Positions 45,185 through 54,378 of a stretch of 64,000 bases of DNA are shown here, in pieces; position 1 is the first letter of the stretch; each line of letters starts with the position of its first letter. Origin of the DNA: JAFAZJ01 sp050183765 (GTDB lineage Bacteria; Pseudomonadota; Alphaproteobacteria; Reyranellales; Reyranellaceae); assembly GCA_050183765.1 (NCBI GenBank), contig JBFXAZ010000012.1, forward strand, positions 1 through 64,000, in the 5' to 3' direction. The notes beneath the pieces were generated by a model. That model had not been told where the DNA came from. It was given only the letters and a program-made list of their open reading frames with translations, and searched no databases. The translations under genes and the position numbers were made by a program.

Positions 45185-45861
45185 GGCCGGCCGACCTCGC
45201 GCAGGCGCTCGAGGTCGGCAATGGTGACTTCCCGGCTGTCGCCGCTGACCCCCAGCGGCCGCAGCGCGGCGAAGGCACGCGACAGGCTTTGCGGCGTGAT
45301 GCCCAGGCGGGCGGCGACCAGGCGCCGGCCGCCCGGGAGCATGACCGTGACGCGCCCGGTGCGGCCCGGCGCCAGCGCCAGCAGCATCGCCGACAGCCGC
45401 TCGATGGCCGACAGCAGCTTGAGATCCTTGATCTGGCCGATCAGCGTGCGCCAGTAGATCGACGATTGCAGCGCCGCGCCGTAGGCGAGCGCGCCGTTGG
45501 CGCGAAGCTGCTGGCGGAACGCCGCCGCCGGCCACAGCAGGATGCGGCTTTCTTCCAGAAGCCGCGCCGTGAGCAGGTAGGGCGCGTCGATCAATGCCGC
45601 CGCCAGGATGAAGCAATCGCCGGGGCCGAAGAACTCGACCAGCGTCTCCTCGCGCGCGCCTTCGCCGAACAGGCCCACCGCCCCCGACAGCACGACATGC
45701 AGGAACTCCGGCCGCTCGCCCTGCCGGCACAGCACCGATCCTTTCGGCAGGGTCTGCGCGAAGCAGGCGGCGAGCAGCGCGGGCAGATCGGCTTCCGATA
45801 CCTCGACGAGCAGTCGCGCGCGGCGGAGGAAGGGGATGTCGGCCGGCTGCATGCTTGTCAT
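45175..45861 (-). CDS. Crp/Fnr-family regulator without FNR cysteines (Dnr/NarR-like)
   Basis: 228 residues. An N-terminal cyclic-nucleotide-binding-like domain (about 15-125; GSVLCRQGERPEFLHVVLSGAVGLF split over its strands) and a dimer helix (LLSAIERLSAMLLAL) precede the HTH (RLGITPQSLSRAFAAL, about 178-195). The N-terminal cysteine cluster of FNR is missing, so it cannot carry that oxygen-sensing 4Fe-4S centre; Dnr/NarR-type members bind heme or nitrogen-oxide signals instead. In the recognition helix the FNR E-xx-SR contact reads Q-SLSR. Divergent from narK with an FNR-like box between, so it is the likely activator of nitrate respiration here. GGGAGAC precedes the start. Confidence 0.85.
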   Translation of the reverse strand: MTSMQPADIPFLRRARLLVEVSEADLPALLAACFAQTLPKGSVLCRQGERPEFLHVVLSGAVGLFGEGAREETLVEFFGPGDCFILAAALIDAPYLLTARLLEESRILLWPAAAFRQQLRANGALAYGAALQSSIYWRTLIGQIKDLKLLSAIERLSAMLLALAPGRTGRVTVMLPGGRRLVAARLGITPQSLSRAFAALRPLGVSGDSREVTIADLERLREVGRPQR

Positions 45862-45889
45862 TGTCTCCCGGCTTTTCAGCCGACCCGGT

Positions 45890-45905
45890 GTTCACAAATG
45901 TGAAC
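45890..45905. promoter_or_regulatory. Palindrome upstream of the Crp/Fnr gene
   Basis: Seven-base arms GTTCACA and TGTGAAC around AA form a perfect inverted repeat, 28 bases before the Crp/Fnr start codon. It is a good operator candidate, perhaps for autoregulation or another regulator. It does not match the TTGA-N6-TCAA box found further towards narK. Confidence 0.5.
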
Positions 45906-45962
45906 GGTCGTCGTTCAGCTACCTTAACAAACTCGAATAAAGGCCGGGGTATCTGGTTGGGG

Positions 45963-45976
45963 TTGATGCACGTCAA
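45963..45976. promoter_or_regulatory. FNR/DNR-type box ahead of narK
   Basis: TTGATGCACGTCAA matches TTGA-N6-TCAA, 53 bases before the narK start codon and 101 bases before the Crp/Fnr gene. The position suits a class II/III activator site for the narK-narGHJI transcript. The binding protein is inferred to be the neighbouring Crp/Fnr protein or another FNR homologue. Confidence 0.65.
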
Positions 45977-46029
45977 TCTATAAGAAACTAGGCTCGATCA
46001 CCGTCCCGTCATTCACGGGAGTGCGACGG

Positions 46030-48774
46030 ATGGTGATGAAAGAAGAGATGGCGGGAAGCGCGGTCGAGGGCAGGACGACTGCCCTTGGCATGAGCACCTT
46101 GGCCTTCACCGTGTGCTTCGCGGTGTGGACGATCTTCTCGATCATCGGCGTGCAGATCAAAAAGGATCTGGGCCTCAGCGACACGCAGTTCGGCCTGCTG
46201 GTCGGCACGCCGATCCTGGTCGGATCGCTGGTCCGCCTCATCCTCGGCATCTGGGCCGACCAGCATGGCGGCCGCATCGTCTTTGTCGGGGTGATGATCG
46301 CCGCCGCAGTGGCGACCTGGCTGCTGACCTTCGCCTACGACTACCCGACCTTCCTGCTGGCGGCGCTCGGCGTCGGCATCGCCGGCGGCTCGTTCGCCGT
46401 CGGCATCACCTATGTCTCGCGCTGGTACGAGCAAGGCAAGCAGGGCACCGCCCTGGGTGTCTTCGGCGCCGGCAATGTCGGTGCGGCCGTCACCAAGTTC
46501 GTCGCGCCCTTCGTCATGGTCGCCTGGGGCTGGAAGAGCGTCGCGGAGATCTGGTCGATCGTGCTGCTGGCCACCGCCGTGGTCTTCTGGTTCACGACGA
46601 GGGACGATCCGCAACTCGCCGCGCGGCGCAAGGCGGGCATCAAGCCCGAGCCGATCTCGGCGATGCTCGAGCCGCTGCGCAACGTGCAGGTCTGGCGCTT
46701 CTCGCTCTACTACTTCTTCGTCTTCGGCGCCTTCGTCGCGCTGTCGCTGTGGCTGCCGCGCTATCTGATCGGCGTCTACGGCCTGACCATCACCACCGCC
46801 GGCATGATCGCCGCGGCCTACTCTATCCCGGCCAGCCTGTTCCGCATCTATGGCGGCGTGCTGTCCGACAAGTTCGGCGCGCGGCGCGTGATGTACTGGA
46901 CGTTCGGCGTCTCGGTCGCGGCCTGCTTCGTGCTCGCCTACCCGCCGACGCAGTACCTCGTGAAGGGCATCAGCGGGCCGATCGCCTTCACGCTCGAGAT
47001 GGGGCTGGTGCCGTTCACCATCATCATCTTCGTGCTCGGCTTCTTCATGAGCCTGGGCAAGGCCGCGGTCTACAAGCACATCCCCGTCTACTACCCCGGG
47101 CATGTCGGCGCGGTCGGCGGTGTCGTGGGACTGGTCGGCGGCATGGGCGGCTTCGCGCTGCCGATCACCTTCGGCCTGCTCAACGATCTGACCGGCATCT
47201 GGACCAGCTGCTTCATGCTGCTCTTCCTCGTGGTTACGGTGTCGCTGGTGTGGATGCACGGGGCGATCCGCGCCATGGAGCGCGAGCGGGCCGGCGAGGC
47301 GCTGGCCAAGCTGCCCGAGCTGCCGGAAATGCAGCCGATCCACGGGCCCGAGCATGTCGGCAAGCTCTCGGCCAAGACGCTCGAGGACTGGCGGCCCGAG
47401 GACAAGTCGTTCTGGGAGGACAGGGGCCGTCGCATCGCGCGGCGCAACCTCGCGATCTCGATCCCGGCGCTCTTGCTGTCCTTCGCCGTCTGGATGGTGT
47501 GGTCGGTGGTGGTCGCCAAGCTGCCGTCGATCGGATTCAAGTACAGCACCGACCAGCTCTTCTGGCTGGCGGCGCTGCCCGGCGTCTCCGGCGCGACGCT
47601 GCGCATCTTCTACTCCTTCACCGTGCCGATCTTCGGCGGCAGGCTGTGGACGACGCTGGCGACCTGGTCGCTGATCCTGCCGGCCGCCGGCATCGGCTAC
47701 GCGGTGCAGGATCCGGCGACGCCCTACTGGATCTTTCTGGTGCTGGCGCTCCTGTGCGGCTTCGGCGGCGGCAACTTCGCGTCCTCGATGTCGAACATCT
47801 CCTTCTTCTTTCCCAAGGCGGAGAAGGGCAACGCGCTGGCGCTCAACGCCGGGCTGGGCAATCTCGGCGTCAGCGTCGTGCAGTTCGTGGTGCCCTTCAT
47901 CATCACCACCGGCGTCTTCGGCTTCCTCGGCGGCGATCCGCAGGTCGTGCGCGAGGCTTCCGGCGAGATCCGCCTGTGGCTGCAGAACGCCGGCTTCATC
48001 TGGGTGCCGTTCATCGTCGCCTCGGCCTTCGCCGCCTGGTTCGGCATGAACGACATCGCCTCGGCCAGGGCCTCGTTCGCCGAGCAGTCGGTGATCTTCC
48101 AGCGCCGCCACAACTGGATCATGTGCTGGCTCTACACCGGCACCTTCGGCTCGTTCATCGGCTACTCGGCGGGCTTCCCGCTGCTCGCCAAGGTGACCTT
48201 CCCCGAGGTCAACGCGCTCAAATACGCCTTCCTCGGCCCGCTGGTCGGCGCGCTCGCGCGCTCGATGGCCGGCTGTGTGTCCGACAGGTGGGGCGGCGGG
48301 CGCGTCACCTTCTGGGTGTTCATCGCCATGACCTTGGGCGCGGCGGGTGTCGTCTACTTCATCGGCGAGAAGGACTTCGCGGGCTTCTTCGCCTGCTTCC
48401 TGCTGCTGTTCTGCGCCACCGGCGTGGGCAACGCGTCGACCTTCCAGATGATCCCCGCGATCATGCGCAAGGACATGGACCGGCTGATGCCGCAGGCGCC
48501 GGTCGAGGCCCGGCGCGTGCAGGGCGAGAAGGAATCGGCGGCGATCATCGGCTTCACCTCGGCGATCGCCGCCTATGGCGCGTTCTTCATCCCCAAGAGC
48601 TTCGGCTCGTCGATCGCGGTGACCGGCTCGCCGGTGCTGGCGCTCTACGGCTTCATCGCCTTCTACGTCAGCTGCATCGCCGTCACCTGGTTCTTCTACA
48701 CCCGCAGGAGCGGCCTGCTCTTCGACGTCGAGCGCAAGACGCCGTCCGCGGCGGCCGCCGTGCCGGCGCAGTGA
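46030..48774 (+). CDS. narK: Fused nitrate/nitrite transporter NarK (NarK1-NarK2)
   Basis: About 914 residues, two complete MFS modules of about 12 helices each joined by a hydrophilic linker (about residues 425-470). Both carry NarK-type signatures: GFFMSLGKAAVYKHIPVYYP and GLVGGMGGFALPI in module 1, GGGNFASSMSNISFFFPKAEKG and GLGNLGVSVVQFVVPF in module 2. In Paracoccus-type fusions one half is a nitrate-proton symporter and the other a nitrate/nitrite antiporter. The ATG at 46030 is chosen for GGGAG eight bases upstream; GTG 46021 is possible. First gene of the nar operon. Confidence 0.93.
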   Translation: MVMKEEMAGSAVEGRTTALGMSTLAFTVCFAVWTIFSIIGVQIKKDLGLSDTQFGLLVGTPILVGSLVRLILGIWADQHGGRIVFVGVMIAAAVATWLLTFAYDYPTFLLAALGVGIAGGSFAVGITYVSRWYEQGKQGTALGVFGAGNVGAAVTKFVAPFVMVAWGWKSVAEIWSIVLLATAVVFWFTTRDDPQLAARRKAGIKPEPISAMLEPLRNVQVWRFSLYYFFVFGAFVALSLWLPRYLIGVYGLTITTAGMIAAAYSIPASLFRIYGGVLSDKFGARRVMYWTFGVSVAACFVLAYPPTQYLVKGISGPIAFTLEMGLVPFTIIIFVLGFFMSLGKAAVYKHIPVYYPGHVGAVGGVVGLVGGMGGFALPITFGLLNDLTGIWTSCFMLLFLVVTVSLVWMHGAIRAMERERAGEALAKLPELPEMQPIHGPEHVGKLSAKTLEDWRPEDKSFWEDRGRRIARRNLAISIPALLLSFAVWMVWSVVVAKLPSIGFKYSTDQLFWLAALPGVSGATLRIFYSFTVPIFGGRLWTTLATWSLILPAAGIGYAVQDPATPYWIFLVLALLCGFGGGNFASSMSNISFFFPKAEKGNALALNAGLGNLGVSVVQFVVPFIITTGVFGFLGGDPQVVREASGEIRLWLQNAGFIWVPFIVASAFAAWFGMNDIASARASFAEQSVIFQRRHNWIMCWLYTGTFGSFIGYSAGFPLLAKVTFPEVNALKYAFLGPLVGALARSMAGCVSDRWGGGRVTFWVFIAMTLGAAGVVYFIGEKDFAGFFACFLLLFCATGVGNASTFQMIPAIMRKDMDRLMPQAPVEARRVQGEKESAAIIGFTSAIAAYGAFFIPKSFGSSIAVTGSPVLALYGFIAFYVSCIAVTWFFYTRRSGLLFDVERKTPSAAAAVPAQ

Positions 48775-48807
48775 AGGCGTCACCGATGATGCGCTCAAGC
48801 ACTCATA

Positions 48808-48929
48808 CCTTCCCCCGGAGGGGGAAGGTGCCCGAAGGGCGGAAGGGGGATGTCGAAGACAGGCTCCCGCGTTCGTCTTCGACATCCTCCATCCGGCGCT
48901 GCGCGCCACCTTCCCCCTCCGGGGGAAGG
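48808..48929. repeat. Palindromic repeat element, copy A (narK-narG gap)
   Basis: A 122-bp unit bounded by two hairpins with CCTTCCCCC / GGGGGAAGG stems (48808-48828 and 48909-48929). The inner part holds GTGCCCGAAGGGCGGAAG and a near-complementary GACATCCTCCATCCGGCGC, so the whole folds into one long stem. Copy C is closely similar. It ends 29 bases before the narG start, whose ribosome binding site lies just outside. Confidence 0.85.
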
Positions 48930-48958
48930 TAATTGCTCCCTGTAATCGGAGACCGATC

Positions 48959-51900
48959 GTGTCGCATTTTCTCGACCGGCTGACTTTCTTCACCAAGACC
49001 CGCGAGCCCTTCGCCGACGGGCACGGCATCACCACGACCGAAAGCCGCGGCTGGGAGGACGCCTATCGCAAGCGCTGGCAGCACGACAAGATCGTGCGCT
49101 CGACGCACGGCGCCAACTGCACGGGCTCGTGCTCGTGGAAGATCTACGTCAAGGGCGGCATCGTCACCTGGGAGACGCAGCAGACCGACTATCCGCGCAC
49201 GCGGCCGGAGCTGCCCAACCACGAGCCGCGCGGCTGCTCGCGCGGCGCCAGCTACAGCTGGTATCTCTATTCCGGCAACCGCGTGAAGTACCCGCTGGCG
49301 CGCTCGCGCCTGCTGCGCCTGTGGCGCCAGGCGCGCGCGACGCTCTCGCCGGTGGCCGCCTGGGCCTCGATCGTCGAGGACCCGAAGAAGCGCGCCGCCT
49401 ACACCAGCAAGCGCGGCCACGGCGGCTTCGTGCGCGTCGGCTGGGACGAGGCGACCGAGATCGTCGCCGCCGCCAACGCCTACACGGCGAAGACCCACGG
49501 GCCGGACCGCATCCTCGGCTTCTCGCCGATCCCGGCGATGTCGATGGTCTCCTACGCCGCGGGCTCGCGCTATCTGTCGCTGATCGGCGGCGTCAGCATG
49601 TCGTTCTACGACTGGTATTGCGACCTGCCGCCGGCCTCGCCGCAGACCTGGGGCGAGCAGACCGACGTGCCCGAATCGGCCGACTGGTACAACGCGGGCT
49701 TCGTCATCCTGTGGGGTTCCAACGTCCCGCAGACGCGCACGCCCGACGCGCACTTCTACACCGAGGCGCGCTATCGCGGCATGAAGAGCGCGGTGATCTG
49801 CCCGGACTACTCCGAGGCCTCGAAGTTCGGCGACATCTGGCTGTCGGTGAAGCAGGGCACCGACTCGGCGCTGGCCATGGCAATGGGCCACGTGATCCTC
49901 AAGGAGTATCACGTCGCCCGCACGGTGCCGTACTTCCGCGACTACGTGCGCCAGTACACCGACATGCCGATGCTGGTGCGGCTGGTGAAGCGCGACGGCC
50001 GCTACGTGCCCGACCGCTTCGTGCGCGCCTCGGATTTCGACGCCGCGCTGGGTGAGCAGAACAATCCCGAATGGAAGACCGTGGCCTTCGACGAGAAGAC
50101 AGGCGCCATCGTCGTGCCGCGCGGCTCGATCGGCTTCCGCTGGGGCGAGCAGGGCAAGTGGAACCTCGAGGAGAAGGACACGGCGGGCAACGACACGACC
50201 CTGCGCCTGTCCCTCAGCGACGTGGCCGACGACGTGGTCGATGTCGGCTTCCCCTATTTCGGCGGCATCGAGCACGAGCATTTCACCTCGACCAACCATG
50301 ATCGCGTGCTGAACCGGCGGGTGGCGGTGAAGAAGCTGAAGCTGTCCGACGGCGAGACCCTGGTGGCCACGGTGCGCGACCTCTTCGTCGCCAACTACGG
50401 CGTCGATGGCGGCCTGGGCGGTCCCAACGTCGCGCAATCGCTCGACGACGACGTGCCCTATACGCCGGCCTGGGCCGAGAAGATCACGGGCGTGCCGCGC
50501 GACAAGATCATCCAGGTGGCGCGCGAGTTCGCGACCAACGCCGAGAAGACCGGTGGCCGCTCGATGGTGATCATCGGCGCGGCGATGAACCACTGGTACC
50601 ACTGCGACATGAACTATCGCGGCGTGATCAACATGCTGGCGATGTGCGGCTGCGTCGGCCAGTCGGGCGGCGGCTGGGCGCACTATGTCGGCCAGGAGAA
50701 GCTCAGGCCGCAGGCCGGCTGGGCGCCGCTCGCCTTCGCGCTCGACTGGGGCCGCCCGCCGCGCCATCAGAACTCGACCTCGGCCTTCTACGCGCATACC
50801 GACCAGTGGCGCTACGAGACGATGAACGTCGGCGACATCATCTCGCCGACCGCGCCGGAAGGATCGTGGGACGGCTCGATCATCGACTACAACGTGCGCG
50901 CCGAGCGCATGGGCTGGCTGCCTTCGGCGCCGCAGCTGCAGGACAACCCGCTGGGAATCGCGCAGGCCGCCGCTTCTGCCGGCATGGACGTCAAAGACTA
51001 TGTCGTGCAGAAGCTCAAGAGCGGCGAGCTGCGCATGTCCTGCGAAGATCCCGACAACCCGAAGAACTGGCCGCGCAACATGTTCGTGTGGCGCTCCAAC
51101 CTGCTGGGTTCGTCAGGCAAGGGCCACGAGTACTTCCTCAAGCATCTGCTGGGCACCACGCACGGCGTGATGGGCAAGGATCTCGGCGAGGAGGGCAGGG
51201 CCAAGCCGACCGAGGTGACGTGGCACGATGAGGCGCCGCAGGGCAAGCTCGACCTGCTGGTGACGCTCGACTTCCGCATGTCGACCACCTGCGTCTACTC
51301 CGACATCGTGCTGCCCACGGCCACCTGGTACGAGAAGAACGACCTCAACACCTCGGACATGCATCCCTTCATCCATCCGCTGACCTCGGCGGTGGATCCG
51401 GTGTGGGAAGCCAGGAGCGACTGGGAGATCTACAAGTCGATCGCCAAGGCCTTCTCGCGCGTGGTGCCCGAAGTGCTGGGCGTCGAGAAGGATGTCGTGC
51501 TGACGCCGATCATGCACGACAGCCCGGGCGAGATCGCCCAGGCGCTCGAGGTGCGCGAATGGAAGAAGGGCGAGGTCGAGCCGATCCCCGGCAGGACCAT
51601 GCCCAACATCGCCGTCGTCGAGCGTGACTATCCCAACACCTACCAGCGCTTCACTGCGCTTGGTCCGCTGATGGAGAAGGTCGGCAACGGCATCAAGGGC
51701 ATCGCCTGGCAGACGGCGCACGAGGTCGAGCACCTCAAGGCGCTGAACGGCGTGGTCGAGGACGGCGCGACCAGGGGGCTGGCGCGCATCGACACCGACA
51801 TCGACGCCGCCGAGGTGCTGCTGATGCTGGCGCCGGAGACCAACGGCGAGGTCGCGGTGAGATCCTGGGAAGCGCTGTCAAAGGCGACCGGCCGCGAGCA

Positions 51901-52858
51901 TGCGCATCTCGCGCTGCCCAAGGAGGACGAGAAGATCCGCTTCCGCGACGTGGTCGCGCAGCCGCGCAAGATCATCTCGGCGCCAACCTGGTCGGGCTTG
52001 GAGAGCGAGAAGGTCTGCTACACCGCGAGCTACACCAACGTGCACGAGCTGATTCCCTGGCGCACGCTGACCGGCCGCCAGCAGCTCTACCAGGACCATC
52101 GCTGGATGCTGGCCTTCGGCGAGGGGCTGTGCGTCTACCGCCCGCCGGTCGACCTGCGCACGACGCGGCCGATGCTGGGCAGCAAGCCCAACGGCGAGAA
52201 GGAGATCGTGCTGAACTTCATCACGCCGCACCAGAAGTGGGGCATCCACTCCACCTACACCGACAACCTGATGATGCTGACCCTCTCGCGCGGCGGACCG
52301 ATCGTCTGGCTGAGCGAGATCGACGCGGCGAAGGCGGGCATCGTCGACAACGACTGGGTCGAGGCCTTCAACGTCAACGGCGCGCTGGTCGCGCGCGCCG
52401 TCGTCTCGCAGCGCATGAAGGAAGGCACGATCTTCATGTATCACGCCCAGGAGAAGATCGTGAACGTGCCGGGCTCGGAGATGACCGGCAAGCGCGGCGG
52501 CATCCACAACTCGGTGACCCGCGCCGTGCTGAAGCCGACGCACATGATCGGCGGCTACGCCCAGCAGGCCTGGGGCTTCAACTACTACGGCACGATCGGC
52601 ACAAACCGCGACGAGTTCGTCATCGTGCGCAAGCTGGTGAACGTCGACTGGCTCGAACGCCCGCATCCCGATGCCGCTCAATTTCCTTCTCCCCGCGAAG
52701 GCGGGGAGAAGGTGCCGAGCGCCAGCGAGGCGGATGAGGGGCTTCGCGGAGTCTCAGCGGCGACGACATCGGGTGCTGAACGAGGAAGCCCCTCATCCGC
52801 CCTTCGGGCACCTTCTCCCCGCCTGCGCGGGGAGAAGGAAGCAGGAGATGTGTCATGA
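48959..52858 (+). CDS. narG: Respiratory nitrate reductase alpha subunit NarG
   Basis: 1299 residues from GTG 48959 (CGGAG upstream). The N-terminal 4Fe-4S ligands are in THGANCTGSCSWKIY and RGCSRGASYSW. The molybdopterin region shows PAMSMVSYAAGSRYLSLIGG and YNAGFVILWGSNVPQTRTPDAHF. NarG reduces nitrate to nitrite with quinol-derived electrons on the cytoplasmic side of the membrane. Homology ends near VRKLVNVDWLERPHP; residues about 1243-1293 are encoded by a palindromic repeat (52685-52838), giving a Ser/Gly/Arg-rich tail not expected in the family. The stop overlaps the narH start (ATGA). Confidence 0.96.
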   Translation: MSHFLDRLTFFTKTREPFADGHGITTTESRGWEDAYRKRWQHDKIVRSTHGANCTGSCSWKIYVKGGIVTWETQQTDYPRTRPELPNHEPRGCSRGASYSWYLYSGNRVKYPLARSRLLRLWRQARATLSPVAAWASIVEDPKKRAAYTSKRGHGGFVRVGWDEATEIVAAANAYTAKTHGPDRILGFSPIPAMSMVSYAAGSRYLSLIGGVSMSFYDWYCDLPPASPQTWGEQTDVPESADWYNAGFVILWGSNVPQTRTPDAHFYTEARYRGMKSAVICPDYSEASKFGDIWLSVKQGTDSALAMAMGHVILKEYHVARTVPYFRDYVRQYTDMPMLVRLVKRDGRYVPDRFVRASDFDAALGEQNNPEWKTVAFDEKTGAIVVPRGSIGFRWGEQGKWNLEEKDTAGNDTTLRLSLSDVADDVVDVGFPYFGGIEHEHFTSTNHDRVLNRRVAVKKLKLSDGETLVATVRDLFVANYGVDGGLGGPNVAQSLDDDVPYTPAWAEKITGVPRDKIIQVAREFATNAEKTGGRSMVIIGAAMNHWYHCDMNYRGVINMLAMCGCVGQSGGGWAHYVGQEKLRPQAGWAPLAFALDWGRPPRHQNSTSAFYAHTDQWRYETMNVGDIISPTAPEGSWDGSIIDYNVRAERMGWLPSAPQLQDNPLGIAQAAASAGMDVKDYVVQKLKSGELRMSCEDPDNPKNWPRNMFVWRSNLLGSSGKGHEYFLKHLLGTTHGVMGKDLGEEGRAKPTEVTWHDEAPQGKLDLLVTLDFRMSTTCVYSDIVLPTATWYEKNDLNTSDMHPFIHPLTSAVDPVWEARSDWEIYKSIAKAFSRVVPEVLGVEKDVVLTPIMHDSPGEIAQALEVREWKKGEVEPIPGRTMPNIAVVERDYPNTYQRFTALGPLMEKVGNGIKGIAWQTAHEVEHLKALNGVVEDGATRGLARIDTDIDAAEVLLMLAPETNGEVAVRSWEALSKATGREHAHLALPKEDEKIRFRDVVAQPRKIISAPTWSGLESEKVCYTASYTNVHELIPWRTLTGRQQLYQDHRWMLAFGEGLCVYRPPVDLRTTRPMLGSKPNGEKEIVLNFITPHQKWGIHSTYTDNLMMLTLSRGGPIVWLSEIDAAKAGIVDNDWVEAFNVNGALVARAVVSQRMKEGTIFMYHAQEKIVNVPGSEMTGKRGGIHNSVTRAVLKPTHMIGGYAQQAWGFNYYGTIGTNRDEFVIVRKLVNVDWLERPHPDAAQFPSPREGGEKVPSASEADEGLRGVSAATTSGAERGSPSSALRAPSPRLRGEKEAGDVS
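52685..52838. repeat. Palindromic repeat element, copy B, inside the 3' end of narG
   Basis: A 154-bp unit with outer hairpins CCTTCTCCCCGC / GCGGGGAGAAGG at both ends (52685-52712 and 52811-52838) and inner arms GCGGATGAGGGGCTTC and GAAGCCCCTCATCCGC. The frame of narG reads through it without a stop. Copy D at 62.6 kb has the same length and sequence pattern. Confidence 0.88.
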
Positions 52859-54378
52859 GAGTACGCGCACAGATCGCGATGGTGCTGAACCTCGACAAGT
52901 GCATCGGCTGCCATACCTGCTCGGTGACCTGCAAGAACGTGTGGACCAACCGCGAGGGCATGGAATACGCCTGGTTCAACAACGTCGAGACCAAACCAGG
53001 CATCGGCTATCCCAAGGACTGGGAGAACCAGAAACGCTGGAACGGCGGCTGGGTGCGCAAGCGCAACGGCAAGATCCAGCCGCGCATCGGCTCGAAGTGG
53101 CGCATCCTCGCCAACATCTTCGCCAACCCTGATCTGCCGGAGATCGACGACTACTACGAGCCGTTCACCTTCGACTACGAGCACCTGCAGAAGGCGCCCG
53201 AGCTCGAGGCCTTCCCCACGGCGCGGCCGCGCTCGCTGATCACCGGCCAGCGCATGGAGAAGATCGAGTGGGGTCCGAACTGGGAGGAGATCCTCGGCGG
53301 CGAGTTCGCCAAGCGCTCGGCCGACGTCAATTTCGAGGGCGTGCAGAAGGAGATCTACGGGCAGTTCGAGAATACCTTCATGATGTACCTGCCCAGGCTG
53401 TGCGAGCATTGCCTCAACCCGGCATGCGTCGCGGCCTGTCCGTCGGGCGCGATCTACAAGCGCGAGGAGGACGGCATCGTCCTGATCGACCAGGACAAGT
53501 GCCGGGGCTGGCGCATGTGCGTGTCGGCCTGCCCGTACAAGAAGGTCTATTTCAACTGGTCCTCGGGCAAGTCCGAGAAGTGCATCTTCTGCTATCCGCG
53601 CATCGAGGCCGGCCAGCCGACCGTGTGTTCGGAGACCTGCGTCGGCCGCATCCGCTATCTCGGCGTCATGCTCTACGACGCCGATCGCATCGAGCAGGCG
53701 GCGTCGGTGCCCGACGAGAAGCAGCTGTACGACGCGCAGATGGGCGTGTTCCTCGATCCCAACGACGAGGGGGTGATCCGCCAGGCGCGCGCTGACGGCG
53801 TGCCCGACGCCTGGCTCGAGGCGGCGCGGCGCTCGCCGGTGTGGAAGATGGCGATGGAGTGGAAGGTCGCTTTCCCGCTGCATCCCGAGTACCGCACCCT
53901 GCCGATGGTCTGGTACGTGCCGCCGCTGTCGCCGATCCAGTCGGCGGCCGAGGCCGGCAAGATGGGCGTCGACGGCGCCATGCCCGACGTGCGCTCGCTG
54001 CGCATCCCGCTGCGCTACCTCGCCAACCTGCTGACGGCGGGCGACGAGGAGCCGGTGGCGAAGGGGCTGGAGCGCATGCTGGCGATGCGCGCCTACATGC
54101 GCGCCAAGACTGTCGACGGTGTCGTCGACCACGCCATTGCCAGGCGCGTCGGCCTTAGCGCGGCGCAGATCGAGGCGATGTACCACGTGATGGCGATCGC
54201 CAATTACGAGGACCGCTTCGTCATCCCGACGGCGCATCGCGAGACCTCGGAAGACGCCTATGCGCTGCGCGGCGCCTGCGGCTTCAGCTTCGGCAATGGC
54301 TGCTCGCCCGACGACGGCACCGGCAACCTGTTCGCCGGCGGCAAGCTCAAGCGCAAGAATCCGATGGAGGTGGTGTGA
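52855..54378 (+). CDS. narH: Respiratory nitrate reductase beta subunit NarH
   Basis: 507 residues. Four cysteine clusters are complete: CIGCHTCSVTCKN near 16, CEHCLNPACVAACPSGAIY near 184, CRGWRMCVSACPYKKVYFNW near 217 (Trp in the 3Fe-4S motif, as in NarH) and CIFCYPRIEAG with CSETCVGR near 244-265. It passes electrons from NarI heme to NarG. The ATG overlaps the narG stop, and the TGATG at 54376-54380 couples it to narJ. Confidence 0.97.
   Translation: MRVRAQIAMVLNLDKCIGCHTCSVTCKNVWTNREGMEYAWFNNVETKPGIGYPKDWENQKRWNGGWVRKRNGKIQPRIGSKWRILANIFANPDLPEIDDYYEPFTFDYEHLQKAPELEAFPTARPRSLITGQRMEKIEWGPNWEEILGGEFAKRSADVNFEGVQKEIYGQFENTFMMYLPRLCEHCLNPACVAACPSGAIYKREEDGIVLIDQDKCRGWRMCVSACPYKKVYFNWSSGKSEKCIFCYPRIEAGQPTVCSETCVGRIRYLGVMLYDADRIEQAASVPDEKQLYDAQMGVFLDPNDEGVIRQARADGVPDAWLEAARRSPVWKMAMEWKVAFPLHPEYRTLPMVWYVPPLSPIQSAAEAGKMGVDGAMPDVRSLRIPLRYLANLLTAGDEEPVAKGLERMLAMRAYMRAKTVDGVVDHAIARRVGLSAAQIEAMYHVMAIANYEDRFVIPTAHRETSEDAYALRGACGFSFGNGCSPDDGTGNLFAGGKLKRKNPMEVV

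Noticed and set aside
46009..49035. Minus-strand frame of about 1000 codons opposite narK
   Set aside because: Antisense shadow of NarK; its translation is rich in Arg, Asp, His and Glu with no recognisable domain.
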